Numbered from the stretch's first letter, positions 1 to 8,803 are shown. The stretch: DNA of 64,000 nucleotides from JAICJR01 sp036494715 (GCA_036494715.1 DASXNY010000150.1:1-64000), one strand, 5' to 3'. The notes: generated by a model not told the origin, from the sequence alone. Program-made: numbers and translations.

Positions 1-1
1 G

Positions 2-649
2 CACGTCGTCGGCCTCGACGTCCCCGCCCAGGCCGATGACCTGGCCGAGGTGACCGGGGCGATCGGCGGATCGGCGGTGACGCTCGACATCACCGACGAC
101 GACGCGCCCCAGCGGATCGCCGACTACCTGCTCGAGCAACACGGCGGCGTCGACGTGGTCGTCCACAACGCCGGCGTCACCCGCGACAAGACCCTCGGGC
201 GGATGGCCGACAAGCTGTGGGACGTGGTGATCGGCATCAACCTGCTCGCGCCCCAGCGGATCGACCAGGAACTGTTCGAACGCGAGGCGATCCGCTCGGG
301 GGGCCGGATCGTGTGCGTGTCCTCGATCAGCGGGATCGCGGGCAACGCCGGGCAGACCAACTACTCGACCTCGAAGGCGGGGATCATCGGGTTGGTCGAG
401 TCCTCGGCGCCCGCCCTCGGCAAGCAGGGCGTGACCATCAACGCCGTCGCTCCCGGGTTCATCGAGACCCAGATGACCGCGGCGATGCCGATCACCACCC
501 GCGAGGCGGGACGCCGGATGAACAGCCTCGCCCAGGGCGGCCTGCCGATCGACGTCGCCGAGACGATCGCGTGGTTCGCCGGTGCCGGCTCGGGCGGGGT
601 CACCGGGCAGGTCGTGCGCGTGTGCGGTCAGAGCCTGATCGGAGCCTGA
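2..649 (+). CDS. 3-oxoacyl-ACP reductase, SDR family, FabG4-like (5' end outside window)
   Basis: NADPH-dependent ketoreductase of the short-chain dehydrogenase family; it would reduce 3-oxoacyl thioesters in the cytoplasm. The frame is open to the left edge, so the N-terminus is missing. Visible SDR landmarks are the NAG motif (VVHNAGVTRD), the catalytic serine in VSSISG, the YSTSK active-site Tyr-Lys pair, and the cofactor-loop PGFIETQM motif. The sequence resembles the C-terminal catalytic domain of the two-domain actinobacterial FabG4 (mycobacterial Rv0242c). The MaoC-like gene begins 3 nt after the stop, the same order as Rv0242c-Rv0241c, which supports a fatty-acyl elongation or modification role. 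FabG4 identity is inferred from family and context. Confidence 0.88.
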   Translation, partial: HVVGLDVPAQADDLAEVTGAIGGSAVTLDITDDDAPQRIADYLLEQHGGVDVVVHNAGVTRDKTLGRMADKLWDVVIGINLLAPQRIDQELFEREAIRSGGRIVCVSSISGIAGNAGQTNYSTSKAGIIGLVESSAPALGKQGVTINAVAPGFIETQMTAAMPITTREAGRRMNSLAQGGLPIDVAETIAWFAGAGSGGVTGQVVRVCGQSLIGA

Positions 650-652
650 GCG

Positions 653-1531
653 ATGGCCGTCCGTGAGCTCCATTCCACTCCGGGGATGCTTCCGATGCTC
701 GCGCGCGCGGGCGCGAGCGCGATCCCCGGGGCGTCGAAGCTGCCGTTCCTGGCCGGCGGCGGCAAAGACGTCCCCGACCTCACGCTCGTCCTCGACGACG
801 TCGAGATCGACCGCGACCGCCTTGCCGCCTACTCCCGTGTGTGCGGGTTCTCGCTGCGCGACACGGTGCCCGCCACATATCCGCACATCCTGGCCTTCCC
901 GTTGCACATGTCGCTGATGACCGACTCGAGCTTCCCGTTCCCGGCGATCGGGCTCGTCCACATTTACAACAAGATCACCCAGCACCGGCCGGTCCGCCTC
1001 GGAGAACGGCTCTCGCTGAAGGTGTGGGCGACGCCGATCGAGCCGCATCCGCGAGGGCGGCAGTTCTCGCTCCGCACCGAGGCCCGGATCAAAGACGAGC
1101 TGGTGTGGGAGGACGTTTCGACCAACCTCCGGCGCGGCGGAAAGTCCGACGAGGACGCGACGGCTCCAGAGGTTCCCTCCGCCGAGGGACTCCCCGCTGC
1201 CGCAACCTGGAAGCTCCCCGGCGACCTCGGCCGCCGTTACGCCTCGGTCTCAGGGGATCGCAACCCGATCCACATCCACTCGCTGAGCGCGCGGCTGTTC
1301 GGCTTCCCATCGGCGATCGCCCACGGGATGTGGACCAAGGCGCGGTGCCTGGCCGCGCTCGAGCCGAGGCTGCCGAACGCGTTCGCGGTCGAGGTAGCGT
1401 TCAAGCGCCCCGTCCTCCTGCCGGCGACGGTCACGTTCGCCGAGTCCGGCTCGGACAGCGGATTCCGCTTCGGCGTCCGCGACGCGGGCAAGGACACGCC
1501 TCACTTGGACGGCGATCTGACGTTCAGCTGA
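653..1531 (+). CDS. MaoC-like (R)-specific 3-hydroxyacyl dehydratase, HtdX-type
   Basis: Predicted hotdog-fold hydratase acting on 3-hydroxyacyl thioesters. It is 292 aa, about the length of double-hotdog actinobacterial HtdX/HtdY proteins. The C-terminal half carries the hydratase signature: SGDRNPIHIH followed by an Ala/Phe-rich helix and AIAHGMW, which supplies the catalytic Asp-His pair. The N-terminal half is a degenerate hotdog without that signature. It follows the ketoreductase by 3 nt, so the two are probably co-transcribed and carry out consecutive steps (reduce, then dehydrate) on the same acyl chain. The exact substrate is not visible. The gene is convergent with the MarR gene, whose stop lies 4 nt downstream. 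Confidence 0.85.
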   Translation: MAVRELHSTPGMLPMLARAGASAIPGASKLPFLAGGGKDVPDLTLVLDDVEIDRDRLAAYSRVCGFSLRDTVPATYPHILAFPLHMSLMTDSSFPFPAIGLVHIYNKITQHRPVRLGERLSLKVWATPIEPHPRGRQFSLRTEARIKDELVWEDVSTNLRRGGKSDEDATAPEVPSAEGLPAAATWKLPGDLGRRYASVSGDRNPIHIHSLSARLFGFPSAIAHGMWTKARCLAALEPRLPNAFAVEVAFKRPVLLPATVTFAESGSDSGFRFGVRDAGKDTPHLDGDLTFS

Positions 1532-1534
1532 CGG

Positions 1535-2035
1535 TCAGTCGGTGCCCGAGCCCTCGGCCGAGAGCTTGTCGAACATGTCGCGCAGGCGCTCGAGCACGCT
1601 CGTGGCGACGAGGAGCTCGGCGTCGGTGAAGTCCTCGAGCGCGGCGCGCCAGCGCGGTTCGAACCGGGCGCGCCGCTCCTCGACGAGGTCGCGGCCACGG
1701 TCGGTCAGCGACGTGAGCACGACTCGGCGGTCGAGCTCGGAGCGGTGACGGTGGACCAGTCCGGCGGCGTCGAGGCTCTCGAGCATCTCGGTCGTCGTCG
1801 CCGGCGAGAGATCGGCCAGTGCGGCGAGCTCGCGCGAGGACAGCTCCTCGTGATCGCGCAGCCCGAACAGCAGCGTGTACTGAGCGTCGCTGAGGGCGCC
1901 CGGCCGCTGACTCTCCCGGCCCCGGAGCCGGCGTAGCGCCGCACTGGTGCCGCGGAACGCGAGCCCGAGCCGGCTGACCCCGTCAAGGTCCGTGGGCGCC
2001 GGTGGCGCGGAAGCCGCCGGGCGGGTCGTGCTCAC
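1535..2035 (-). CDS. MarR family transcriptional regulator
   Basis: Winged-helix regulator of 166 aa. The core covers roughly residues 45-140, with a recognition-helix region (LADLSPATTTEML) and a wing ending in DRRVVLTSLTDRG, typical of MarR proteins. Translation probably starts at GTG 2035, which overlaps the TGA of the upstream MFS gene in a GTGA arrangement, so the two are translationally coupled. An open frame continues further upstream but there it only runs antiparallel to coding sequence of the MFS gene. Inference: it represses its own operon through the palindromes at 3544-3570, as MarR proteins encoded with efflux pumps usually do. The inducer is unknown. Confidence 0.88.
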   Translation of the reverse strand: MSTTRPAASAPPAPTDLDGVSRLGLAFRGTSAALRRLRGRESQRPGALSDAQYTLLFGLRDHEELSSRELAALADLSPATTTEMLESLDAAGLVHRHRSELDRRVVLTSLTDRGRDLVEERRARFEPRWRAALEDFTDAELLVATSVLERLRDMFDKLSAEGSGTD

Positions 2036-3486
2036 ACGACCACCGCTTCGGCGACCGGGGCCTCCGACTGGCCGGCCCGTGCCTTCTCGGCCTTCGCGGC
2101 TCGCTCGGCGCGCACCAGGATGATGCACGGGATGATCGCCAACGCGGTCAAGCCGGCCGAGGCCCAGAACGCGGTCCCGTAGGCCGATGCCATGCCCGCC
2201 AGGGTGTGGGTTCCGACGAGCGCTCGCTGGAGCACGACCGCCAGCACGGCGGTGCCGATCGAGCCGCCGACCCGTTGCAGCACGTTCAGCTGTGGCGTGG
2301 CGTGGGAGAGCTCGGAGCGGTCGAGCGCCGCGAACGCCGCGGCCATCGCCGGCATGAACCCGAACCCGATTCCGATTCCCCGGACGAACATCGCCACGGA
2401 AAGCCCCAACGTCGACGTGTGGGCGCCGATCAGCCCGAATGGGATTGTGGCGATCGTGCACAGCGTCACGCCGAACAGCGCCAGCGGCCCGCCGCCGTAG
2501 CGGTCGGTTAGCTTGCCGGCAAGCGGCATCGCCATCGCCGCCCCGAGGCCCTGGGGCGCGGTCAGCAGGCCGGTGTCGACGACGCTCAGGTGCCGGATGT
2601 CCTGCCAGTACAGCGGCAGCAGGATCATCCCGCCGAACAGCGCGGCGCCAAGGCAGAACATCGCGAACGAGGCCGAGGCGAAAGTGGCGCGGCGGTACAG
2701 GCGGACGTCGAGCAGCGGGTTCTTGATCCGCAGCGCGTGGAAAACGAACATCGTGATCAGCGAGAGGCCGGCGATGATCGGCAGGATCACCCTGACGAAG
2801 CCGAAGCCTCCGGTGGCGCCGATCTCGGCGAGGCCGTAGGTGACGAGCGGCAGGCCGGTGGCGAGCAACGCGAGTCCGCTGACGTCGAGCTTGTCGACCG
2901 GCCCGCGCTTCACCTTGGGAAGGATGCGCAGAGCGGCGATCACCGCGATCACGCCGATCGGGACGTTGACGAAGAAGATCCAGCGCCAGCTGGCGCTGTC
3001 GAGGATCAGGCCGCCGATCGTGGGGCCGAGGATCGGGGCCAGCATTGCCGGCACGGCGACGACGCTCATCACTCGCCCCATCCGCTGGGGACCGGCCGCC
3101 TCGGCCATCATCAGCTGGCCGATGGGGAGGATCATGCCGCCGCCGACGCCTTGGAGCACGCGGAAGACGATCAGCTCGGTCGTGGTGGTGGCGAGCCCGC
3201 AGAGCGCCGAGCCGAGCGTGAACAGGATCACGGAGGTCACGTAGACCTGCTTGGCCCCAAAGCGCCGGGCCGCCCATCCGGTGACGGGGATCACCGCCGC
3301 GAGCGACAGCATGTAGCCGGTCACGACCCACTGGATCTGGTCGATCGTGGCGTGCAGCTCGCGGCTGAGCGTGGCGAGCGCGACGTTGACGATCGTGGTG
3401 TCGAGGATCGACATGATCGAGCCGATGATCACGACGGCGCTGATACGCCAGACGTACGCGTCGATCCGGTCCGAGTCTGGAGCCAT
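2032..3486 (-). CDS. MFS drug exporter, DHA2 (EmrB/QacA) family
   Basis: Proton-driven inner-membrane exporter of 484 aa with about 14 predicted helices. Family marks are LDTTIVNVAL in helix 1 (motif D1 of 14-helix exporters), WAARRFGAKQVY (motif A, loop 2-3), and the helix-5 motif C region (LAPILGPTIGGLI). The charged C-terminal tail is short. It is the first gene of a two-gene operon with the MarR regulator. The leader holds AT-rich palindromes that stand out from the GC-rich background. The substrate cannot be read from sequence; antibiotics, dyes or lipophilic toxins are usual for the family. Confidence 0.9.
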   Translation of the reverse strand: MAPDSDRIDAYVWRISAVVIIGSIMSILDTTIVNVALATLSRELHATIDQIQWVVTGYMLSLAAVIPVTGWAARRFGAKQVYVTSVILFTLGSALCGLATTTTELIVFRVLQGVGGGMILPIGQLMMAEAAGPQRMGRVMSVVAVPAMLAPILGPTIGGLILDSASWRWIFFVNVPIGVIAVIAALRILPKVKRGPVDKLDVSGLALLATGLPLVTYGLAEIGATGGFGFVRVILPIIAGLSLITMFVFHALRIKNPLLDVRLYRRATFASASFAMFCLGAALFGGMILLPLYWQDIRHLSVVDTGLLTAPQGLGAAMAMPLAGKLTDRYGGGPLALFGVTLCTIATIPFGLIGAHTSTLGLSVAMFVRGIGIGFGFMPAMAAAFAALDRSELSHATPQLNVLQRVGGSIGTAVLAVVLQRALVGTHTLAGMASAYGTAFWASAGLTALAIIPCIILVRAERAAKAEKARAGQSEAPVAEAVVV

Positions 3487-3543
3487 CTACGAGAATCCTT
3501 CCGGGGCGTGAGGGGACGCCCGCGCGGGGTCAGAAGCTGAGGG

Positions 3544-3570
3544 ACCTAAACATTAGGTACCAAACTAGTT
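3544..3570 (-). promoter_or_regulatory. Candidate MarR operator cluster upstream of the MFS-marR operon
   Basis: Three overlapping AT-rich palindromes: ACCTAA-ACA-TTAGGT (3544-3558, perfect 6-3-6), TTAGGTACCAAA (3553-3564, one mismatched pair) and AACTAGTT (3563-3570, perfect). They lie 58-84 nt upstream of the MFS start, between it and the CorA stop. This is the usual place for an autoregulatory MarR site. Function is inferred from symmetry, location and neighbour. Confidence 0.6.
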
Positions 3571-3590
3571 GTCGTCAAGCGCGGCTGGAA

Positions 3591-4589
3591 CTAAAGCCAG
3601 CGCTTGCGCTTGAAGAACCCGGCGAGCAGCGCGCACGACACCACGAGCCCGCCGATCCCGAACCCCCAGAAGGCCCCCGCGGAGCCGACGTGCCGCACGA
3701 GCCAGGCGAAGTTCTGCCCGAAGAAGCCGGTCAGGAACGTGAGCGGGAGGAAGATCGTCGCGATGACCGCGAGCTGCTTCATCACCTCGTTCTGGCGGTT
3801 GGCCTGGGTCGAGAGGTAGAGGTCGGTCGCGCCGCTGAGCAGGTCGCGGTACGAGTCGATCAGGTCCGAGATGCGGATCAGGTGGTCGTAGACGTCGCGG
3901 AAGTAGTCGCGCTCGTCGAGCTGCAGCCCGGGCAGCTCCGCGAGCTCGTCGATCGATCGAGCGAACAGATCGCGCTGCGGAGTGACGACCTTGCGCATGT
4001 GCACGAGCGTGCGCTTGAGCGTGAAGACCCGATCTAGCTGCTCGTCGGTGGGACCCGCGAGCATCGCGTCCTCGAGCGTGTCGATCTCGTCGTCGATGTC
4101 GGCAAGCGCGGGGAAGAAGCTGTCTGTGAGAGCGTCGAGGATCCGGTAGATCACGAACTGCTCGCTGTGGATCACGCGCCCGTCGAGCAGCTCCCGCTGG
4201 CCGTGCAGCTCCGGGAGCGGCGAGCGGTGGATCGTGATCAGGTAGCTGCCCGAGATGAACATGTGCACCTCGCGCAGCTCGTCGGCATCGCCGTCCTCGG
4301 CCGGGCCGCCATAGAAGACGAGCAGCGCGTAGCGACCGTAGTCGTCGAGCTTCGGCCGCTCGTGGAACGCGAGGGTGTCCTCGAGCGCGAGCGCGTGGAA
4401 GTCGAGCAGCTGCCCGAGCTTCTCGATATCCGAGTCGGGCGGCGAGGCGAGGTCGAGCCAGAAGAAGCGGTCGGCTGCGAGGCAGGCCTTGATCTCCTCC
4501 TCGTCGATCGCCGTGAAGCACGGGACCTTGAGGTTGATTCCGGCCTCGTGATCCTCGCTGTCGAGAACTTCTGCCTTATCCACACGCAT
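3591..4589 (-). CDS. corA: CorA-family divalent cation transporter (GQN variant)
   Basis: Pentameric Mg2+/Co2+ channel-type transporter of 332 aa. A large cytoplasmic N-terminal domain (about 1-265) is followed by two C-terminal helices (about 270-290 and 303-325) and a basic tail (KRKRW). The selectivity loop after TM1 reads TGFFGQNF (residues 287-294), with GQN in place of the canonical GMN. ATG 4589 has a good AGGAG ribosome site 7 nt upstream. The gene is divergent from the sodium:solute symporter, with only a few tens of bases between starts, so the promoters must overlap or sit inside the genes. The GQN variant occurs in other CorA-superfamily members; whether it changes ion choice here is unknown. 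Confidence 0.9.
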   Translation of the reverse strand: MRVDKAEVLDSEDHEAGINLKVPCFTAIDEEEIKACLAADRFFWLDLASPPDSDIEKLGQLLDFHALALEDTLAFHERPKLDDYGRYALLVFYGGPAEDGDADELREVHMFISGSYLITIHRSPLPELHGQRELLDGRVIHSEQFVIYRILDALTDSFFPALADIDDEIDTLEDAMLAGPTDEQLDRVFTLKRTLVHMRKVVTPQRDLFARSIDELAELPGLQLDERDYFRDVYDHLIRISDLIDSYRDLLSGATDLYLSTQANRQNEVMKQLAVIATIFLPLTFLTGFFGQNFAWLVRHVGSAGAFWGFGIGGLVVSCALLAGFFKRKRWL

Positions 4590-4603
4590 GAGCAGGCTCC
4601 TTC

Positions 4604-6289
4604 ATGGGAACACTATGCGTCAGCACCATGCTGAGGCTGGATCTGAGCGCCATCGACTACGCGATTCTCGCGATCTACTTCGTCGTGGTGCTCGGGATCG
4701 GCTTCGTCGCGCGCCTGTCGATCAAGACCGACCTCGACTTCTTCCTCTCGGGCAGGTCGCTGCCGGCCTGGATCACGGGCCTGGCCTTCATCGCGGCCAA
4801 CCTGGGCGCGCTCGAGATCCTGGGCCAGGCGGCCAACGGCGCGCAGTACGGCGTGGCGGCCGTGCACTACTACTGGATCGGCGCGGTGCCGGCCATGGTG
4901 TTCCTGGGCATCGTGATGATGCCCTTCTACTACGGGGCGAAGGTCCGCTCGGTGCCCGAGTACCTGCGGCTGCGCTTCAACGAGGCCACGCACGCGTTCA
5001 ACGCGGGCACGTTTGCCGTCGCCACCGTCCTGATCTCCGGGGTCAACCTGTTCGCGCTGGCGCTGATCATCCACCTGATGATCGGCTGGTCGGTGGCGAT
5101 CGCGATCCTCGTCGCCGCCGCGATCGTGCTCATCTACATCACGCTCGGCGGCCTGACCTCGGCGATCTACAACGAGGTGCTCCAGTTCTTCGTCATCGTC
5201 GCGAGCCTCTTGCCGCTGACGATCGTGGCGCTCCACTCGGTCGGCGGCGTCGACGGGCTCAAGGACCGCGTGCGTAACTTCAAGCCGCTCGGCGAGCCCG
5301 GACTGCACGCCTGGCAGGGCCTCGGCATCCACAACGTCACGAATCCGCTCGCATCGGACTGGGTCGGCGTGGTGTTCGGGCTCGGCTTCGTGCTCAGCTT
5401 CGGCTACTGGACGACGAACTTCGCCGAGGTGCAGCGCGCGCTCTCGGCGCGCAACATGTCCGCGTCGCGGCGCACGCCGCTGATCGGCGCGTACCCGAAG
5501 ATCTTCCTGCCGTTCATCATCATCCTTCCGGGCCTGATTGCGACCGTGTCCGTGAAGGGGCTCGGCGGCTCGAGCCTCTCGCTCCAGTACAACACCGCGA
5601 TCCCGCACCTGATCGGCAACTACCTGCCGGAGGGCATGCTCGGGCTGGCGGTCACCGGGCTCTTGGCCGCGTTCATGGCGGGCGTCGCGGCCAACGTCAC
5701 CGCGTTCAACACGGTGGTCACCTACGACCTGATACAGGCCTACTTCGCCAAGAACCGCGACGACCAGTACTACCTGCGCATGGGCCGGATCGTGACGGTC
5801 GTCGGCATCGTGATCTCGGTGGGCACGGCGTTCATCGCCAAGGGCTACTCGAACATCATGAACTACATCCAGACGCTGTTCTCGATCTTCAATGCGCCCC
5901 TGTTCGCGACGTTCATCATCGCCATGTTCTGGCGCCGCGCGACGGCGTGGGGAGGGTTCTTCAGCCTCGTCGCGGGCACGGCCGCCGCGTACGCGGTCAA
6001 TCGTCTGGACGCCTACAACACGATCTTCCACTTCGGCTCGGCGCTGAGCGCGAGCTTCTGGCAGGCGATCATCGCGTTCCTCGTCGACGGCGCCGTACTG
6101 ATCGTCGTCTCGCTCTTCACCCAGCCGAAGCCGGAGGAAGAACTGCGCGGCTTGGTATGGGGGCTCAACCGCGACCCGGAGCCGGAGGAGAACGAGGACC
6201 CGCGCGACAAGCTGTGGTGGCGTTCGCCCGAGCTGCTCGGCGGCGTCGCGATCGCGATACTTGTCGTCTTGAACATCATCTTCATCTAG
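4604..6289 (+). CDS. Sodium:solute symporter (SSS family)
   Basis: Integral membrane Na+-coupled symporter, up to 561 aa with about 13-14 helices. Family signs include the N-terminal DYAILAIYFVVVLGIG helix, a DFFLSGRSLPAW loop (the SSS signature near TM2) and the AAFMAGVAANVTAFNTV segment. A second ATG at 4628 (Met-Leu-Arg) fits the start of related proteins better than 4604; neither has a convincing ribosome site. The substrate is not predictable: sugars, carboxylates and amino acids all occur in the family. A small two-helix membrane protein follows after 7 nt and is probably co-expressed. Confidence 0.9.
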   Translation: MGTLCVSTMLRLDLSAIDYAILAIYFVVVLGIGFVARLSIKTDLDFFLSGRSLPAWITGLAFIAANLGALEILGQAANGAQYGVAAVHYYWIGAVPAMVFLGIVMMPFYYGAKVRSVPEYLRLRFNEATHAFNAGTFAVATVLISGVNLFALALIIHLMIGWSVAIAILVAAAIVLIYITLGGLTSAIYNEVLQFFVIVASLLPLTIVALHSVGGVDGLKDRVRNFKPLGEPGLHAWQGLGIHNVTNPLASDWVGVVFGLGFVLSFGYWTTNFAEVQRALSARNMSASRRTPLIGAYPKIFLPFIIILPGLIATVSVKGLGGSSLSLQYNTAIPHLIGNYLPEGMLGLAVTGLLAAFMAGVAANVTAFNTVVTYDLIQAYFAKNRDDQYYLRMGRIVTVVGIVISVGTAFIAKGYSNIMNYIQTLFSIFNAPLFATFIIAMFWRRATAWGGFFSLVAGTAAAYAVNRLDAYNTIFHFGSALSASFWQAIIAFLVDGAVLIVVSLFTQPKPEEELRGLVWGLNRDPEPEENEDPRDKLWWRSPELLGGVAIAILVVLNIIFI

Positions 6290-6296
6290 GAGAAGC

Positions 6297-6635
6297 GTGA
6301 CCAGCGAACCGACAAATCCGCAGGCGGCACAAGCGCAGCTCAGCGACGAGGAGGAGGAGCGCGCGGCGCGCGCCGCCAACCGCTTCGACATCCGCCGCCT
6401 GATCGGCGGGGTGTTCATGCTGTATGGCGTCGTGCTGCTCCTGCTCGGCATCTTCGGCAGCTCGCACGTGAAGAACAAGGCGGCGGGGATCAACATCGAC
6501 CTCTGGACCGGCCTCGGGATGATTCTGTTCGCGATCTTCATGATCGGCTGGGCGCTGCTACGGCCCGTCCGGCCCGAGCCGGCGGAGACGCGCGGCCGCG
6601 GCTCCGGGCGCATCCGCCGGGCGCCGGCGACGTAG
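6297..6635 (+). CDS. Small two-helix membrane protein, symporter partner
   Basis: Protein of 112 aa starting at GTG with an AGGAG site just upstream. An acidic, Glu-rich N-terminus (about 1-35) is followed by two hydrophobic helices (about residues 40-57 and 72-91) separated by a short polar loop, then a basic tail. I recognise no catalytic motif. It starts 7 nt after the symporter stop and on the same strand, so it is most likely in the same transcript and may act as an accessory subunit. That role is inference from position only. Confidence 0.75.
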   Translation: MTSEPTNPQAAQAQLSDEEEERAARAANRFDIRRLIGGVFMLYGVVLLLLGIFGSSHVKNKAAGINIDLWTGLGMILFAIFMIGWALLRPVRPEPAETRGRGSGRIRRAPAT

Positions 6636-6647
6636 CCCCGGCTCGCC

Positions 6648-6824
6648 TCAGCGGCGGCGGGCCCAGATCCGTACCGAGATGAGCGCGACGATCACGAGGA
6701 TGCCGAGCAGCGAGCGCGCCGAGCCGTGCGAGAGGCCGCCCGCGCTGCCGCGCAGCACCGCGTAGCGGACCACGATCAGCGCCGCGAACACGAGTCCGGC
6801 CGCCGGTCCCATATTGCGCCGCAT
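6648..6824 (-). CDS. Small hydrophobic membrane protein (58 aa)
   Basis: Unrecognised 58-aa protein read from ATG 6824. It has two hydrophobic stretches (about residues 6-24 and 38-54), a Gly/Ser-rich link and a basic C-terminal end (RIWARRR), the layout of a small two-helix membrane protein with positive-inside ends. It is convergent with the previous gene (12 nt between stops) and divergent from the zinc-ribbon protein. The ribosome site is weak. The hydrophobic pattern and lack of alternatives support it as real. Confidence 0.5.
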   Translation of the reverse strand: MRRNMGPAAGLVFAALIVVRYAVLRGSAGGLSHGSARSLLGILVIVALISVRIWARRR

Positions 6825-6917
6825 GCTCTGAGCGTACGAGCGCCAGATCAGCGCGCTCTTAGGATCACCCGGTCGGGGTGATTGCGCCCCACGCGGGCGG
6901 GAGGAACATGGCCGCCA

Positions 6918-7304
6918 ATGACCGACGATCCACGCCCAAGGGGAGAAGAGCCCACGCGCGTCTGCCCCAACTGCGGGAGCGGCGTGCCGCCGGGCGCGGA
7001 GTTCTGTCCGACCTGCGGTGCACCGATGCGACCCAAGCGCTCGCGCGGGTGGGCGCTGGTGATCGCCGGGGTCGTGGCGCTGGTGGCCGGCGTGGTGATC
7101 GCGCTCGTCGCTTCGAACGGGGGTGGCGGCGGGAGCACGACGTCCAGTCCGGTCACCCGCACCGTCACGAACGCGAAGACGACGAACACGACGAACGTAA
7201 CCGTGCAGACGCCGACGCGCACGGTGACCGTGCCGGCCGCGACCGTCACGGCGCCGGGGACCACAGTCACCGCGCCGGCGGCCGGCACCACCACTTCGCC
7301 CTGA
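6918..7304 (+). CDS. Zinc-ribbon membrane protein with Thr/Val-rich extracellular tail
   Basis: Protein of 128 aa. The N-terminus has a four-cysteine zinc ribbon (CPNCG ... CPTCG, about residues 16-35), then a basic stop-transfer patch, one transmembrane helix (about 45-65), a Gly linker and a low-complexity tail rich in Thr, Val and Pro with repeats such as TVTVPA and TVTAP. The topology would place the ribbon in the cytoplasm and the tail outside. ATG 6918 has a GGGAGGAAC ribosome site about 10 nt upstream. No specific function is recognised; the ribbon-plus-anchor design is common in actinobacterial envelope proteins. Confidence 0.75.
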   Translation: MTDDPRPRGEEPTRVCPNCGSGVPPGAEFCPTCGAPMRPKRSRGWALVIAGVVALVAGVVIALVASNGGGGGSTTSSPVTRTVTNAKTTNTTNVTVQTPTRTVTVPAATVTAPGTTVTAPAAGTTTSP

Positions 7305-7311
7305 GCCTCGG

Positions 7312-8757
7312 TCAGACGCCCGGCTCGGCCACCAGGCGCCCGCTCTTGACGGCGGCCTGGAGGGCCTCGTAGTCGCGCTCGGTCTGATCCGCGTAGTCCT
7401 TCGCGAACGCCTCGATCGCGATGTCGAACACGTCGCCGGTGCCGAGGTAGGCCGCGATCTCGATCGCGTCACCCGAGCGCGCGTGCGCACGCGCGAGCGT
7501 CCTCCCGCACAGGCCCGCGAAGATCGGGAAGTTGGCGGGCAGCATCGTGTCGAAGTCGGCCTTGTACTTCCAGTCCCAGAGCTGGCGCACGTAGAAGTCG
7601 TGCGGCTGGCCGTCGAGGCCCGTCATTCGCAGCCAGCCCAGGAAGACGTCGGCGGCCGCCTGGATCAGCCACTGGCCCTCGACCACGCGCCGGCCCATGT
7701 TCGTGTACTCGCTCTTGCCGACGAACGGCTCTAGCACCGAGCGCTCGGCCTGCTTGCACTGGAGGAAGAGCACGTCGTCGTCGTCGCGGCCGACCAACAG
7801 CGCCACCCAGGCGCGCGTGCCCACGCTCCCGACGCCCACGACCTTGCGCGCCACGTGCGCGTAGCGATAGCGGTCGAGCAGGTGGCGACGGCCGCCGTGC
7901 AGGCTCAACCGGTACTCGTCGACCAGGCCCCGCACCCACTCGTCCACGCGCTCTGCGTCCTGATCCGGCAGCAGGTCCTCGATCGGGACGATCAACGGCG
8001 GGTCCGGCGCGATGCGCAGCGTGGGCCCGCCGCGCGTGGCCAGTTTCTCGAACGCGCGCGAGCGGTCCTTGCGCCGCGCCTTCCTGATCGCCTTCTGGGC
8101 GCTCTTGACCTGCCTGCGGTTTCCCTCGGCCTCGACCGCGGCCAGCACGTCGCGCTCGTCGGTCCGCGAATACCAGATGTCGAGCTCGCTCATCTGGGCG
8201 AAGCTGCGCATCGCGTAGCGGTACTGCTCGCTCGCCACGCGCGCCAGCTCGTTGCACTGGTCGGGCCGGAAGCCGCGATGGCGCCCGGCTATCACGAGGC
8301 TCGCGGCGAGCCGCTTGAGGTCCCACTCCCAGGGGCCGGGGAGCGTCTCGTCGAAGTCGTTGATGTCGAACAGCAGCTTGCGCTCCGGCGACGCGAGGCC
8401 GCGGAAGTTGCCGAGGTGCGCGTCGCCGCAGAGCTGCACGTCGAACCCCGAGCGCGGCGTGGGGGCGAGGTCGGCCGCCATGACATAGGCCGCTCCGCGC
8501 AGGAAGGTGAACGGCGAGACGAGCATCCTGCCGTGCCGGATCGGCACAAGCTCCGGCACGCGCGTGCGCGCCTGCTCCTCGAGCAGATGGAGCGGATCAT
8601 CACGCTGCGGCGATGGCCGCCAGCCGGCGTGGCTCGAGCGCGGTGCCGCGCGGCGCGCGGCCTTGCCGTATGCGACTCGCTCGTCGGGAGTGAGAAGCTG
8701 GATCTCGGCCGCGCGGGATTCCTCCGGGGCCTGGGGTGCGGGCTCGACGACACTCAT
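7312..8757 (-). CDS. DUF2252 family protein
   Basis: Cytoplasmic protein of about 481 aa of the DUF2252 family, whose function is not established. The N-terminal third has the family's RHGRM and SPFTFLRGAA blocks. The motifs GDAHLGNF and DINDFDET resemble the catalytic and metal-binding loops of aminoglycoside-phosphotransferase-like kinases, so a kinase-like fold is plausible (inference). Later blocks (VGVGSVGTR, LQCKQAERS) are also family-typical. I chose ATG 8757 because the preceding 12 in-frame codons are not conserved-looking. It ends 7 nt from the stop of the convergent zinc-ribbon gene. Confidence 0.85.
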   Translation of the reverse strand: MSVVEPAPQAPEESRAAEIQLLTPDERVAYGKAARRAAPRSSHAGWRPSPQRDDPLHLLEEQARTRVPELVPIRHGRMLVSPFTFLRGAAYVMAADLAPTPRSGFDVQLCGDAHLGNFRGLASPERKLLFDINDFDETLPGPWEWDLKRLAASLVIAGRHRGFRPDQCNELARVASEQYRYAMRSFAQMSELDIWYSRTDERDVLAAVEAEGNRRQVKSAQKAIRKARRKDRSRAFEKLATRGGPTLRIAPDPPLIVPIEDLLPDQDAERVDEWVRGLVDEYRLSLHGGRRHLLDRYRYAHVARKVVGVGSVGTRAWVALLVGRDDDDVLFLQCKQAERSVLEPFVGKSEYTNMGRRVVEGQWLIQAAADVFLGWLRMTGLDGQPHDFYVRQLWDWKYKADFDTMLPANFPIFAGLCGRTLARAHARSGDAIEIAAYLGTGDVFDIAIEAFAKDYADQTERDYEALQAAVKSGRLVAEPGV

Positions 8758-8803
8758 CTCGGAAGGCCTGCGCCAATCATCGTGGCGACGCAATCGCCGG
8801 GCA

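Noticed and set aside
2036..3331. Upstream extension of the MarR reading frame
   Set aside because: It is the alternative frame of the MFS gene on the same strand, rich in Arg and Asp, without membrane or HTH features.
4613..6613. A 666-codon open frame antisense to the symporter gene
   Set aside because: It is rich in Arg, Asp, Glu and His in the pattern of a reverse-frame shadow of membrane-protein codons. The + strand has the clear symporter.
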